DNA of 64,000 nt, from the NCBI RefSeq assembly GCF_030269605.1, contig NZ_BSTQ01000003.1, positions 454,866 through 518,865 of the forward strand, read 5' to 3'. Made by a program: the position numbers and the translations under genes. The notes under the pieces are model-generated. The model saw nothing but the letters and a program-made list of their open reading frames with translations. It did no database searches and was not told the origin of the DNA. The DNA comes from Lentzea sp. NBRC 105346 (GTDB lineage Bacteria; Actinomycetota; Actinomycetes; Mycobacteriales; Pseudonocardiaceae). Positions 42,827-51,434 of this stretch are shown in pieces (the first letter of the stretch is position 1; each line of letters opens with the position of its first letter).

Positions 42827-45347
42827 CGAGCCACACCGTCCCCGCGCCGCCGTCGACCTCGACCTGATCACCAGTCTTGATCAACCGGGTGGCGCCCTCG
42901 ACGCCCACGACGGTCGGGATGCCGAGCATCCGCCCGGTGATCGCCGTGTGCGACACGGGACTGCCGCGCTCCACCACCATCGCGGTCGCCGTCAGCATCA
43001 GGAACAGCCACCCCGGATCGGTCTCCCGCGCGACCAGGACCTTGCCGTCGCACGACACACCGGGCGCGGCCGGGTCGAGCACGACCCGCGCCTCACCGCG
43101 CACGCGTCCGCTGCTCGACGCGATGCCCCGCAAGGACTTCACGCCGTCGAGCGGTCCGGAGCTCACACCGCGGTGCGCGGGCAGGGCATTCGCCACACAG
43201 GCACCCGCCTCGGTGGTGAAGTGCGGGGGCAACGGCAGGTGTTCGCCCTCCAGCGCCATCTCCCACGCGCGGTGCGCCGCGAGGCCGCGGAGATCCTCAC
43301 CGATCAGGGTGCCGTCGAAGGCCCCGAGCACCTCGTCCACCGTCAGGTGAACGACCTCCGATGCGTCGTCGAGCCGTTGCCCGGCCGCGAGCATCCCGCC
43401 CAGCCGCCACAGGATCTGCCGGGACCGGCCGTACAGCTCGCTGCGGCAGAACCTGGCGTCCTCCCTGGCCTTCACCAGACCGCGCAGCACTCGGGTCACC
43501 ACCCGCACGGCGGCACGACGAAGCGGTCCGCGCACGGTCTCCCGCAAACGTTCGCGCGCCTGGCGGTACGCCGCCTTCTCGTCGGCGACGCTGCCCGCGA
43601 CCGTCATCCTCGCGGTGATCAGCGGGCGCAGCGTGGTCAGCAACAGCCAGGGCTGTTGCCTCGGCGTGAGGGTCTCCAGCTTGAGGTCGTGCACCGTGCG
43701 GTCGCCGTACCGGCGCAGGTGCTCGCTGAACGCCGCCCGCTCGGCTTCGCCGTATCCGCCGTCCATGAGCATCGCCCACACCCGACGCTCGTCGAGCGCC
43801 AGCACATCGCAGCAGAGCCGCGGGTTGGCGCGCACCAGCTCGGACAGCGCGATGGCGGACCGCAGCGCGCGCAACGAGCGGTTCTCCGGGCCGCCGCTCA
43901 GCAGGCCGATCATCAGTTCCGGCGCGACGAGGCGCTCCGCGATCGCCAGCAGCACCAACGCGAAGTAGCTGTTGACGATCGTGACGCCCCACCGTCGCCC
44001 GGCCTCGGCCCACATCGTCCGGTAGGTCCGGACCAGTGTCTCGGCATCACCGTCGCACTGCTGTTCCGCGGCGAAGCCGTCCCACCAGCGAAGGAAGGCG
44101 CGATGCGCCAACGGGTGGCGGATCGCGAGCAGTGCCAGGCGCGGCAACGAACGCAGCAGGTCCCGCGGCCGCACGCGGTGCGCCCCACCGGGATCGCTGA
44201 TGCCGAGCGACCGTTCCCACGTCGGGCGCAGGAAACCGAAGCCGGGTAACCGATCGTGCAACGCGTGCCACGAGTCGAGGCGGTAGTACACGCGGTGGTC
44301 GAGCAACGCGATCATGCGCCGCAGGTGGTGTTCGTTGGCGCGCAACACCGGGGCCGGCACGCCCATCCTGCGGTAGAAGTCGGCGAACGTCTCCCGGTAG
44401 AACACCTGCGCCTGCGAGAACGTCAGCGCACACGTCAGTCCGGGGAAGCTCTCGGTCACGTTGTGGTTCGTCCACTCCGCCCGCTCGGCGGGCAGCACCA
44501 CGGGACGCGCCTGCAGCAGGTGGATCATCCCGTCGGCGGTGATCGTGCCCTCGATGTCCTGCGGTGCGCCGAAATACGCCGCCACGTCGCGGGCGAGCTC
44601 ACTGATCCGCACCGCCGTCGCGTCGGTCAGCACCGGCGGATCCCGCAGTTCCGCGGGCACCTCGGCCGGCAGCGAACCGTGCCCGACCATCCGGGTCTTG
44701 CGCACGATCTCGGCGCGAACACCGTTCTCGTCGACGTAGAAGTGGTCGATGTCGGCCCGCTCCGCGACCACGCCCTCACCGATGCCGTGCGCCGCGGCGA
44801 TGACGCACCGGTCGCCGCCGTCGCGCGGATCCCGGCTGAAGGCGACGAACGAACGCAGCCCAAGCACCATGCGTTGCACGCCCACGGCGACGCGCGCGGA
44901 CCGCGGATCGATGCCCCGGTGGGTCCGGTAGAGCACCGCCTCCGGGTTGAACGCCGACGCCCAGCAGTCCGCGATGCGCCCCGGTACATCCTCCCGCCGC
45001 ACGTACAGGAAACTGTCGGAAAGCCCGGCGAACGGATCGCGAGCGCTGTCCTCGCCCCCGCCATCGGAGTCGGCGACCACGCACGCGCGCACCGCGACCA
45101 GGCCGTCGGGACCGGCCAGCTCGTCGAACCGTTCGAGCACCGCTCGCACCAGCTCGGCCGGCACACCGGCCGCCCGAATGCCGTCCGCGTCGGGTGTCCT
45201 CGCGACCGCTTCGTCGAAAGCCTCGACCGGCACGCAGAAGAACTCCGGCACCGGGAATCCCGCGCGCCGCAACACTTCCTGCCGGGCGAACTTGTGGCCG
45301 ACGCGGGTCGGGTCGACCAGCGCGTCGCCATCCAGAACGAGGTCCAC
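42819..45347 (-). CDS. PEP-utilising / rifampicin-phosphotransferase-like enzyme
   Basis: This 842-residue three-part protein has an ATP-grasp N-terminus (GHKFARQEVLRRAGFPVPEFF ... HGIGEGVV ... IEGTITADGMIHLLQARPV), a long helical middle, and a C-terminal swivel domain with the catalytic His in ERGSPVSHTAITGRMLGIPTVVG. This architecture occurs in PEP synthase, rifampicin phosphotransferase and the PigC-type condensing enzymes of prodigiosin pathways. The family moves phosphate through the swinging His. The substrate is unknown. GTG 45347 is 3 nt from the methyltransferase stop. It is the largest gene of the operon. Confidence 0.85.
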   Translation of the reverse strand: MDLVLDGDALVDPTRVGHKFARQEVLRRAGFPVPEFFCVPVEAFDEAVARTPDADGIRAAGVPAELVRAVLERFDELAGPDGLVAVRACVVADSDGGGEDSARDPFAGLSDSFLYVRREDVPGRIADCWASAFNPEAVLYRTHRGIDPRSARVAVGVQRMVLGLRSFVAFSRDPRDGGDRCVIAAAHGIGEGVVAERADIDHFYVDENGVRAEIVRKTRMVGHGSLPAEVPAELRDPPVLTDATAVRISELARDVAAYFGAPQDIEGTITADGMIHLLQARPVVLPAERAEWTNHNVTESFPGLTCALTFSQAQVFYRETFADFYRRMGVPAPVLRANEHHLRRMIALLDHRVYYRLDSWHALHDRLPGFGFLRPTWERSLGISDPGGAHRVRPRDLLRSLPRLALLAIRHPLAHRAFLRWWDGFAAEQQCDGDAETLVRTYRTMWAEAGRRWGVTIVNSYFALVLLAIAERLVAPELMIGLLSGGPENRSLRALRSAIALSELVRANPRLCCDVLALDERRVWAMLMDGGYGEAERAAFSEHLRRYGDRTVHDLKLETLTPRQQPWLLLTTLRPLITARMTVAGSVADEKAAYRQARERLRETVRGPLRRAAVRVVTRVLRGLVKAREDARFCRSELYGRSRQILWRLGGMLAAGQRLDDASEVVHLTVDEVLGAFDGTLIGEDLRGLAAHRAWEMALEGEHLPLPPHFTTEAGACVANALPAHRGVSSGPLDGVKSLRGIASSSGRVRGEARVVLDPAAPGVSCDGKVLVARETDPGWLFLMLTATAMVVERGSPVSHTAITGRMLGIPTVVGVEGATRLIKTGDQVEVDGGAGTVWLDA

Positions 45348-45350
45348 GGT

Positions 45351-45968
45351 TCACCACACTCCGGGGATCAGGCGAGCGCGGCCCTCGGCGTAGGCCGGGT
45401 AGCCGGGCACGGCGAGCAGCACGTGTTCCTCGACGCGGATGCGCCACACCAGCACGGCCGCGAGCGCCACGACGAGCACGACGCTCACGGGATTGGCGAA
45501 GAGGGCGACGAAACCGAGGTGCGCCAGCAACATCCCGGTGTAGGCGGGATGGCAGACGAAGCGATACGGACCGGTCGTGACGATCTCGTGGTCCTGGTGG
45601 CGCACGACGTGGTGCGAGTAGAACCGGCCCAGCACCGCGATCGCCCGCAGCCGCAGCAAAACCCCCAGCGCGAAGACGAGAGCGGGCACGAGCTGCCACG
45701 CGTGCCACTGCGGCACGGGTCCCAGGACCGCGGCGGCACACGTCGCGACCCGGACGGCCGCGTACGGCGCGAGGGTGCGTTCCTCGGCGGCCGACTCGGT
45801 GGGCGTCCGCACGGTGATCCGCGCCTCGGCGAAGAGCCACAGCAGGTAGGCCCCGATCACGAGCACCGCCAACGGGTTCGCCTGCCGGAGCAGGCCGATC
45901 GCACACGCGCCGACGGCGACCACGAACAGCGCGAGCGGAACCCGGCGGACCAGCGCGACGGTGCTCAC
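45351..45968 (-). CDS. Isoprenylcysteine-carboxyl-methyltransferase-family membrane protein
   Basis: This 205-residue protein has four to five membrane helices and the ICMT-like C-terminal signature: LGRFYSHHVVRHQDHEIVTTGPYRFVCHPAYTG, then RIRVEEHVLLAVPGYPAYAEGRARLIPGVW. Bacterial relatives methylate carboxyl or other groups on small molecules, using SAM at the membrane. GTG 45968 overlaps the AfsA-like stop by GTGA. Whether its target is the operon product is inferred. Confidence 0.82.
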   Translation of the reverse strand: MSTVALVRRVPLALFVVAVGACAIGLLRQANPLAVLVIGAYLLWLFAEARITVRTPTESAAEERTLAPYAAVRVATCAAAVLGPVPQWHAWQLVPALVFALGVLLRLRAIAVLGRFYSHHVVRHQDHEIVTTGPYRFVCHPAYTGMLLAHLGFVALFANPVSVVLVVALAAVLVWRIRVEEHVLLAVPGYPAYAEGRARLIPGVW

Positions 45969-46807
45969 GCCCCGGCTCCCTTCGGGCGCAGCGCGGCGTA
46001 GGTGCCCGCCGTCATCACCGCGCACTCCGACACCAGCCGGCCGAGCACGGCGTCACCCGTGACGAGCTCGAAGAGGAACCGGTAGCGCGAGCCGCGGCCG
46101 TGGTCGTGGCCGAATCGCAATGCCGTGGGAACGCGCGACGGAACCCCATGCGGCAGGTCCGCCGCCACCGAGAGCCACAGGAACTTGCTGTCCGCCGGAT
46201 GCCCGCCGAACTCGATGGGAATCATCGTCGTGGCCTGCCGCGCCGCCTCGATCAGTTTTTCGGCACTGTGCGTTCCGTTGTCACAACGCTCGAGGAAATG
46301 ACCTCGCTTCGGCGGGAGAACGGGAACAGACCTGTTCCCGTCACGCTCTTCGATCGTCCCGATGGCGATGTTGTCCGGATTGACCCGGTGTACCAGTTCC
46401 GCCCGGATGGGAGCGTTCTCCGATTCGGCTCCGGGCACGCCGGCCGGCTCCGGGCGTCCCAGATGCCCGATCCACCCTTCGCACACGGACCGGCCGCGCT
46501 GGACCGCCGACACCTCCCACCGGCCTCTGACCGCCTCGGACGACGGCGTCGCGACGAGCTCGACCGGATCGTCGTGCTCGCAGAACGCGGGGAAGCCGAG
46601 CGACAACCTCAGCCGGGGACCAGGGGACCCACTCGCGTGCCCGACGAGGTCGAGCAGTCCACAAACCAGCAGAATTCCGGGGACGTGATCGAGCGGATGG
46701 TCGTAGAAGAACGGATCGGATCGATCAACGTTCAAATTCGCTAACCAGCCGCCACCGCATTCACGCCTGACTCCGGAAACAAGCGGCTTGCCTATGGCAG
46801 CCTTCAT
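45965..46807 (-). CDS. AfsA-like hotdog protein, halves in unusual order
   Basis: This 280-residue protein is first in the operon. It carries two stretches of the A-factor biosynthesis hotdog family. The N-terminal one, SDPFFYDHPLDHVPGILLV, matches the second repeat of AfsA. The C-terminal one, with VHRVNPDNIAIG and HSAEKLIEAARQATT and FGGHPADSKFLW, matches the first repeat. Known AfsA/ScbA proteins have them the other way round. AfsA condenses a beta-ketoacyl chain with dihydroxyacetone phosphate to make gamma-butyrolactone signals. Whether this protein does so is not known. ATG 46807 is used. Confidence 0.75.
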   Translation of the reverse strand: MKAAIGKPLVSGVRRECGGGWLANLNVDRSDPFFYDHPLDHVPGILLVCGLLDLVGHASGSPGPRLRLSLGFPAFCEHDDPVELVATPSSEAVRGRWEVSAVQRGRSVCEGWIGHLGRPEPAGVPGAESENAPIRAELVHRVNPDNIAIGTIEERDGNRSVPVLPPKRGHFLERCDNGTHSAEKLIEAARQATTMIPIEFGGHPADSKFLWLSVAADLPHGVPSRVPTALRFGHDHGRGSRYRFLFELVTGDAVLGRLVSECAVMTAGTYAALRPKGAGA

Positions 46808-46850
46808 GTCCAGAACTCCATCAGTGGCCGATATTCCACCCCTACACGAC

Positions 46851-46962
46851 AAAACGTCACGCAGCGGTTCAACGCGCGATCTCAATTGGGCGCGATTCAG
46901 CCGGAATTCTTCGACGGGTCGTCCGAATTAATCGACAGAGTGTCGAAAACGTCACCAGCGGT
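46851..46962. repeat. Direct repeat upstream of the biosynthetic operon
   Basis: AAAACGTCACGCAGCGGT at 46851-46868 recurs as AAAACGTCACCAGCGGT at 46946-46962, one base shorter, 95 bp apart. The distal copy covers the stop codon of the nitroreductase. A small palindrome CGACA-GAG-TGTCG (46933-46945) lies beside it. These could be regulator sites for the operon promoter or a duplication scar from insertion. Confidence 0.6.
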
Positions 46963-47539
46963 CGAGGTGCAGCACGTCCTCGAGCGCCTCGCGACGAGCG
47001 GGCTTGAAGTCCGTGCCCAGCGTGTACGCGGTCGGGATCAGCGCCGCCTGACGCACGGTCTCGGGCAGGCCGAGGATCTCGGCCGCCTCACGCTCGTAGT
47101 TCAGGTGCAACGTCGTCCACGCGGTGCCGAGACCACGGGTGCGCGCCGCCAGCATGTAGCTCCACGTCGCGGGCAGGATCGACGCCCAGATGCCGGCCTG
47201 GTTGCCCGCGGGCAGCTCCGGCAGCTCCAGGCACGGAATGACGAACACCGGCACCCGGTGCAGGTTCTCCGCGAGGTACTCCGCCGACTCCCGCACTTTG
47301 GTCTCCGCGTTGGACGTCGCGAAGTAGGTCCGCGCCGCCTTCAGGTACAGGGCGGCGAGTGCGGCCCGCTGTTCCGCGTCGGCGACGACGATCCACCGCC
47401 AGCGCTGACGGTTGCCACCGTTCGGCGCCTGCAGGGCGATCCGCAGGCAGTCCTGGACCACCTCGAGGTCGACCGGACGGTCGAGATCCAGGCGCTTGCG
47501 GACGGTCCTCGTCGTGGTGAGCAGTTCGTCAGGCGTCAT
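46952..47539 (-). CDS. Nitroreductase-family oxidoreductase
   Basis: This 195-residue FMN-dependent protein begins LLTTTRTVRKRLDLDRPV, the nitroreductase start (usual R-x-S/T-R-x-R/F-D), with ALQAPNGGNRQRWRWIVV, the phosphate/FMN loop, and ARTRGLGTAWTTLHL near the end. It reduces nitro or quinone substrates with NAD(P)H; the substrate is unknown. The ATG at 47539 overlaps the FtsK end by 11 nt, so it is coupled to it. Confidence 0.9.
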   Translation of the reverse strand: MTPDELLTTTRTVRKRLDLDRPVDLEVVQDCLRIALQAPNGGNRQRWRWIVVADAEQRAALAALYLKAARTYFATSNAETKVRESAEYLAENLHRVPVFVIPCLELPELPAGNQAGIWASILPATWSYMLAARTRGLGTAWTTLHLNYEREAAEILGLPETVRQAALIPTAYTLGTDFKPARREALEDVLHLDRW

Positions 47540-49907
47540 CGTCGATCGGGCCCCCGCCCCTCATCAGGTGGATCACGGACTCCAGCTCGTCCGGCTTGAT
47601 CAGCACCTCGCGCGCCTTCGAACCCTCGGACGGGCCGACGACACCGCGCGTCTCCAGCAGGTCCATCAGGCGACCGGCCTTCGCGAAGCCCACGCGGAGC
47701 TTGCGCTGCAGCATCGACGTCGAGCCGAACTGGGACGTGACGATCAGCTCGGTCGCCTGCACCAGCAGCTCCAGGTCGTCGCCGATGTCGGCGTCGATCT
47801 CCTTCTTCTCACCGGCCTTGGCGGCGGTGACGCCGTCGGTGTAGTCCGGCTGCGCCTGGTTCTTGGCGAAGTCGACGATCTCGGAGATCTCCTCGTCGCC
47901 GACGAACGCGCCCTGGATGCGCACGGGTTTCGACGCGCCCATCGGGAGATAGAGTCCGTCGCCCATGCCGATCAGCTTCTCGGCGCCGGGCTGGTCCAGG
48001 ATGACGCGGGAGTCGGTCAACGACGACGTGGCGAAGGCCAAGCGCGACGGCACGTTCGTCTTGATCAGACCCGTCACGACGTCGACCGACGGACGCTGCG
48101 TCGCGAGCACGAGGTGGATGCCCGCCGCACGCGCCTTCTGCGTGATGCGGACGATCGCGTCCTCGACGTCGCGCGGCGCGGTCATCATCAGGTCGGCGAG
48201 CTCGTCGACGATCGCCATGATGTACGGGTACGGCCGGTAGACGCGCTCGGACCCAGGCGGCGCCGAGATCTCGCCGGACTTCACCTTGCGGTTGAAGTCG
48301 TCGATGTGGCGCACCCGGTTGACCTGCATGTCCTGGTAACGCTGCTCCATCTCCTCGACCAGCCACGCCAGCGCCGCCGCGGCCTTCTTCGGCTGCGTGA
48401 TGATCGGCGTGATCAGGTGCGGGATGCCCTCGTACGGGGTCAGCTCGACCATCTTCGGGTCGATCAGGATCATCCGGACCTCGTCCGGCGTCGCGCGCGC
48501 CAGCAACGACACCAGCATCGAGTTCACGAACGACGACTTGCCGGAACCCGTGGAGCCCGCGACCAGCAGGTGCGGCATCTTCGTCAGGTTCGCGGTGACC
48601 ATGTGGCCCTCGATGTCCTTGCCGAGGCCGATCACCATCGGGTGCGTGTCCTTGACCGTGGACGGCGAACGCAGCACATCGCCCAGGCGCACCATCTCGC
48701 GGTCGCTGTTGGGCACCTCGATACCCACGGCGGACTTGCCGGGGATCGGCGCGAGCAGCCGCACGTTGTCCGTGGCCACCGCGTAGGCGATGTTCTTGGT
48801 CAACGCGGTGATCTTCTCGACCTTCACGCCCGGCCCGAGCTCCACCTCGTACCGGGTGACCGTCGGGCCACGGGTGAAGCCGGTGACCTGCGCGTCGATC
48901 GAGAACTGGTCGAGCACGCCGGTGATCGCCTCGATCATCAGGTCGTTGGCCTTGCTGCGGGCCTTCGGCGCGTCGCCGTCCTTGAGGATCGTGGGCGGCG
49001 GCAGCTGGTAGTCGCCGTCGACCGCGCGCGTGGGCAGCGGAGGCTTCTTCGCGGCCGGAGCCGGGGTCTCCTTGACGGGTTTCGGCGCGGGTTCCGCGTC
49101 CAGCGGCAGCTCGGGCTGCACCTCGTCCTCGATGGGCGTCGCGGCCTGACGACGACGCGACGGACGGCGCAACCGGACGGGCTTCGGCTCTTCCTCTTCC
49201 GCCGGCTGCTCTTCGGCAGGGGCTTCGGAACCGGGGTGCATCAGCGCCGAAAGTCGTTGCGGCACCTCGCGAATCGGCCAGTGCAGCACCAGCAGCAGGC
49301 CGTAGGCGAAGATCAGCACGAGCAACGGCCCCGCGACCCACGGCGTCACGCCCTGCGCGAGGAACCCGCCCGCGAGATACCCCAGGGCCCCACCGGCACT
49401 GCGGCGCGCGACGGCGTCCATCGGCAGACCACCGACGAGGTGGAACATGCCGAGCAGGCCGATCATCATCAACAGGCCGCCGACCACCAGCCGGGGCCGC
49501 GCCTCGGGCTTGGGATCGGTGCGCATCAACGTGATGCCGACGCCGAGCAGCACCAGCGGCACGATCACGGCGGGGAACCCGACCGAGCTGCGCACCGCGA
49601 CGTCCACCCACTGGCCGACCGGTCCCGCGGCACGGAACCACACGCCCGCGCCGGTGACCACGGCCAGCGCGATCAGCAGCAGGCCGAGCCCGTCGCGGCG
49701 GTGTTCGGGATCGAGGTCCTTGCCCCGGCCGACCGCACGGACGATGCTGCCCACACCACGCCCCAGAGCGCCCCACACAGCGCCGACCGCGGAGCCGGAC
49801 TTCTTCCGGGCGGGTGGCTTTCGGGCAGCAGTGGACCGCGCCCGTGGCTTGGCAGCTGTTCTGCCCCGCGACGTGCTCTTGCGCGATGTCCCTGTTCGGC
49901 CGGCCAT
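47529..49907 (-). CDS. ftsK: DNA translocase FtsK
   Basis: This 792-residue protein has an N-terminal basic tail, then four membrane helices (about 75-215), a Pro/Glu linker (about 225-320), and the RecA-type motor. Walker A is GSTGSGKSSFVNSM, and Walker B follows in YIMAIVDELADLMM. The C-terminal gamma domain (DLELLVQATELIVTSQFGSTSMLQRKLRVGFAKAGRLMDLLE) reads KOPS-type DNA signs. It pumps chromosome ends through the closing septum. In mycobacteria it adjoins argA, pgsA3 and clgR; here the accessory operon lies between. Confidence 0.96.
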   Translation of the reverse strand: MAGRTGTSRKSTSRGRTAAKPRARSTAARKPPARKKSGSAVGAVWGALGRGVGSIVRAVGRGKDLDPEHRRDGLGLLLIALAVVTGAGVWFRAAGPVGQWVDVAVRSSVGFPAVIVPLVLLGVGITLMRTDPKPEARPRLVVGGLLMMIGLLGMFHLVGGLPMDAVARRSAGGALGYLAGGFLAQGVTPWVAGPLLVLIFAYGLLLVLHWPIREVPQRLSALMHPGSEAPAEEQPAEEEEPKPVRLRRPSRRRQAATPIEDEVQPELPLDAEPAPKPVKETPAPAAKKPPLPTRAVDGDYQLPPPTILKDGDAPKARSKANDLMIEAITGVLDQFSIDAQVTGFTRGPTVTRYEVELGPGVKVEKITALTKNIAYAVATDNVRLLAPIPGKSAVGIEVPNSDREMVRLGDVLRSPSTVKDTHPMVIGLGKDIEGHMVTANLTKMPHLLVAGSTGSGKSSFVNSMLVSLLARATPDEVRMILIDPKMVELTPYEGIPHLITPIITQPKKAAAALAWLVEEMEQRYQDMQVNRVRHIDDFNRKVKSGEISAPPGSERVYRPYPYIMAIVDELADLMMTAPRDVEDAIVRITQKARAAGIHLVLATQRPSVDVVTGLIKTNVPSRLAFATSSLTDSRVILDQPGAEKLIGMGDGLYLPMGASKPVRIQGAFVGDEEISEIVDFAKNQAQPDYTDGVTAAKAGEKKEIDADIGDDLELLVQATELIVTSQFGSTSMLQRKLRVGFAKAGRLMDLLETRGVVGPSEGSKAREVLIKPDELESVIHLMRGGGPIDDDA

Positions 49908-50025
49908 AGGTCTACGGTAGTCCCTCGCGTCTCACCTGCCCCAACAGTCACGAGACGCAGTGCTGTATCCCATGGTTGCCCGGATCGTGCTCTATGGACT
50001 TCCGACACGCCGTAGTCTCCCCGCC

Positions 50026-50799
50026 GTGTCCACACCTCTTCTGTGGCGCGTGCTCATGGCGATCGACCGCGGGTTCGTCCGGCTGACCGGGCGGCTCGAG
50101 GTCACCGGCGACATCCCGGCCGACCTGCTGGGCAAGCCGCTGCTGCTCGCGTCCAACCACATCGGCAACCTCGACCCGTTCGTGCTCATCGCGGCGTGCC
50201 GCCAGAAGGACCTCAACCCGAGGTTCATGCTGGCCGGCGGCCTGCTGGACGCGCCGATCATGGGTCCGGCGCTGAAGGCGTGCGGGCACCTGCGGGTCGA
50301 CCGGGCGTCGGCGAACGTCGGCGAGGCGATGCACCGGGCCGTCGAGGCGCTGGAGAAGAGCACGGACCCGATCGCCGTCTACCCCGAGGGCAAGATCAGC
50401 CTCGACCCCGGCCTGTGGCCCGAGCGCGGCAAGACGGGCGTGGCGCGGATGGCGCTGGGCGGCAACATCCCGGTCGTCCCGGTCAGCCAGTGGGGTGCGC
50501 ACGAGGCCGTCTACTGGGGCAACCTGAGCGTCGGCGGCTGGCGGGACTTCCTGCCCTACCTCACGTCGTGGCTGCGCGCGTTGCGCAGGCGGCCGGTCTT
50601 CAAGGTGCACTTCGGCAAGCCGGTCGAACTGTCGGACCTCAAGCCGGAGACCGCGGGCGACGCCCGGCGCGCGCACGAACGGATCATGCGCGCGATCACC
50701 GAGGGCCTGGTGCCGTTGCGGCTCGACGAGCCGGACCTGCCGGCGTTCCACGACCCGACCCGGCCGACGACCGGGACCTCGCCGTGGCGGCCCGCCTGA
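50026..50799 (+). CDS. plsC: 1-acyl-sn-glycerol-3-phosphate acyltransferase
   Basis: This protein of about 257 residues has the acyltransferase motif NHIGNLDPFVL (NHxxxxD) at about 41-51, AVYPEGKISLDPGLWPERGKTGVARMAL as motif III, and a late VVPVSQWGA. It transfers a second acyl chain to lysophosphatidate in phospholipid synthesis; a related lipid is possible. GTG 50026 gives the usual start; earlier ATGs run into the ftsK promoter region. Its 3' end overlaps the next, oppositely oriented gene by 104 nt. Confidence 0.85.
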   Translation: MSTPLLWRVLMAIDRGFVRLTGRLEVTGDIPADLLGKPLLLASNHIGNLDPFVLIAACRQKDLNPRFMLAGGLLDAPIMGPALKACGHLRVDRASANVGEAMHRAVEALEKSTDPIAVYPEGKISLDPGLWPERGKTGVARMALGGNIPVVPVSQWGAHEAVYWGNLSVGGWRDFLPYLTSWLRALRRRPVFKVHFGKPVELSDLKPETAGDARRAHERIMRAITEGLVPLRLDEPDLPAFHDPTRPTTGTSPWRPA

Positions 50800-51376
50800 C
50801 CGAGTAACCGATCACCACCAGCAACGACAACGCGGGCATCGGATTGCCCAGCCAGGTGCCGATCGCGCAGTCCGCGATCGGCACCGCCACGGCGACCAGG
50901 AACATCGTGGGCGATCCGGTCGGCAGCTTCTTCGCGGTCGACCACGGCGTCCTCTTCCAGGGTTTCGCCACCGAGAGCCACAGCTGGAACGCGATCGCCG
51001 ACGCCATCAAGGCCGTGCCGACCGGCATCGCCGGGCTGGTCCCGCCGGTTGACGCCGCCGCGTTCAGGTTGCCGCTCAACAGGAAGATGCCCAGGTACAG
51101 CTGCACGACGGTGATCACGAACTTGGCGAGCACCCACCAGTGCCGGAAATAGCCCCACGGCGTCAGCGCGGACAGCATCATGCCGGTGAACGCCGAGGCG
51201 TTCGCCAGCATCGCCAGCAGGCGGTGGTCGAGCACCTGCGCCATCCGGAACCCGGCCGCATCACCGGTCTTCAGGCCGTAGACGACCAGCACGAACAGCG
51301 CCAGCGCCTGGCTCATCCAGCCGACGGACGTCAGGCCGTGCAGCCACACCAGCAGGTTCTTCGCGCGCTTCGCCAT
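50696..51376 (-). CDS. Integral membrane protein of unknown function
   Basis: This 226-residue protein has four to five helices: a short signal-like start (MAKRAKNLLVWLHGLTSVGWM), helices near residues 25-35, 75-100, 120-135 and 150-190, and a basic Ser/Gly/Ala-rich tail. It resembles DUF2269-type proteins only loosely. The tail overlaps the plsC end by 104 nt, so its C-terminus may really stop earlier or the overlap is genuine. An inverted repeat TGTAG-N5-CTACA sits just upstream of its ATG. Confidence 0.6.
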   Translation of the reverse strand: MAKRAKNLLVWLHGLTSVGWMSQALALFVLVVYGLKTGDAAGFRMAQVLDHRLLAMLANASAFTGMMLSALTPWGYFRHWWVLAKFVITVVQLYLGIFLLSGNLNAAASTGGTSPAMPVGTALMASAIAFQLWLSVAKPWKRTPWSTAKKLPTGSPTMFLVAVAVPIADCAIGTWLGNPMPALSLLVVIGYSVRRAATARSRSSAGSGRGTPAGPARRAATAPGPR

Positions 51377-51380
51377 GACA

Positions 51381-51395
51381 TGTAGCTTGCCTACA
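51381..51395 (-). promoter_or_regulatory. Inverted repeat over the start region
   Basis: TGTAGCTTGCCTACA (TGTAG-N5-CTACA) lies 5-19 nt upstream of the ATG at 51376, where a ribosome site would be. Such 5-N5-5 palindromes are typical operators of TetR-like or similar dimers. No cognate regulator is adjacent. Confidence 0.4.
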
Positions 51396-51434
51396 CATCA
51401 CGACAAGCACATCGGGGATGACCCCCAGGGGTGT

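Noticed and set aside
38933..46807. Complete gamma-butyrolactone signalling cluster
   Set aside because: Only an AfsA-like gene is present. No ArpA-type receptor and no BprA-type reductase are seen, and the hotdog order is unusual.
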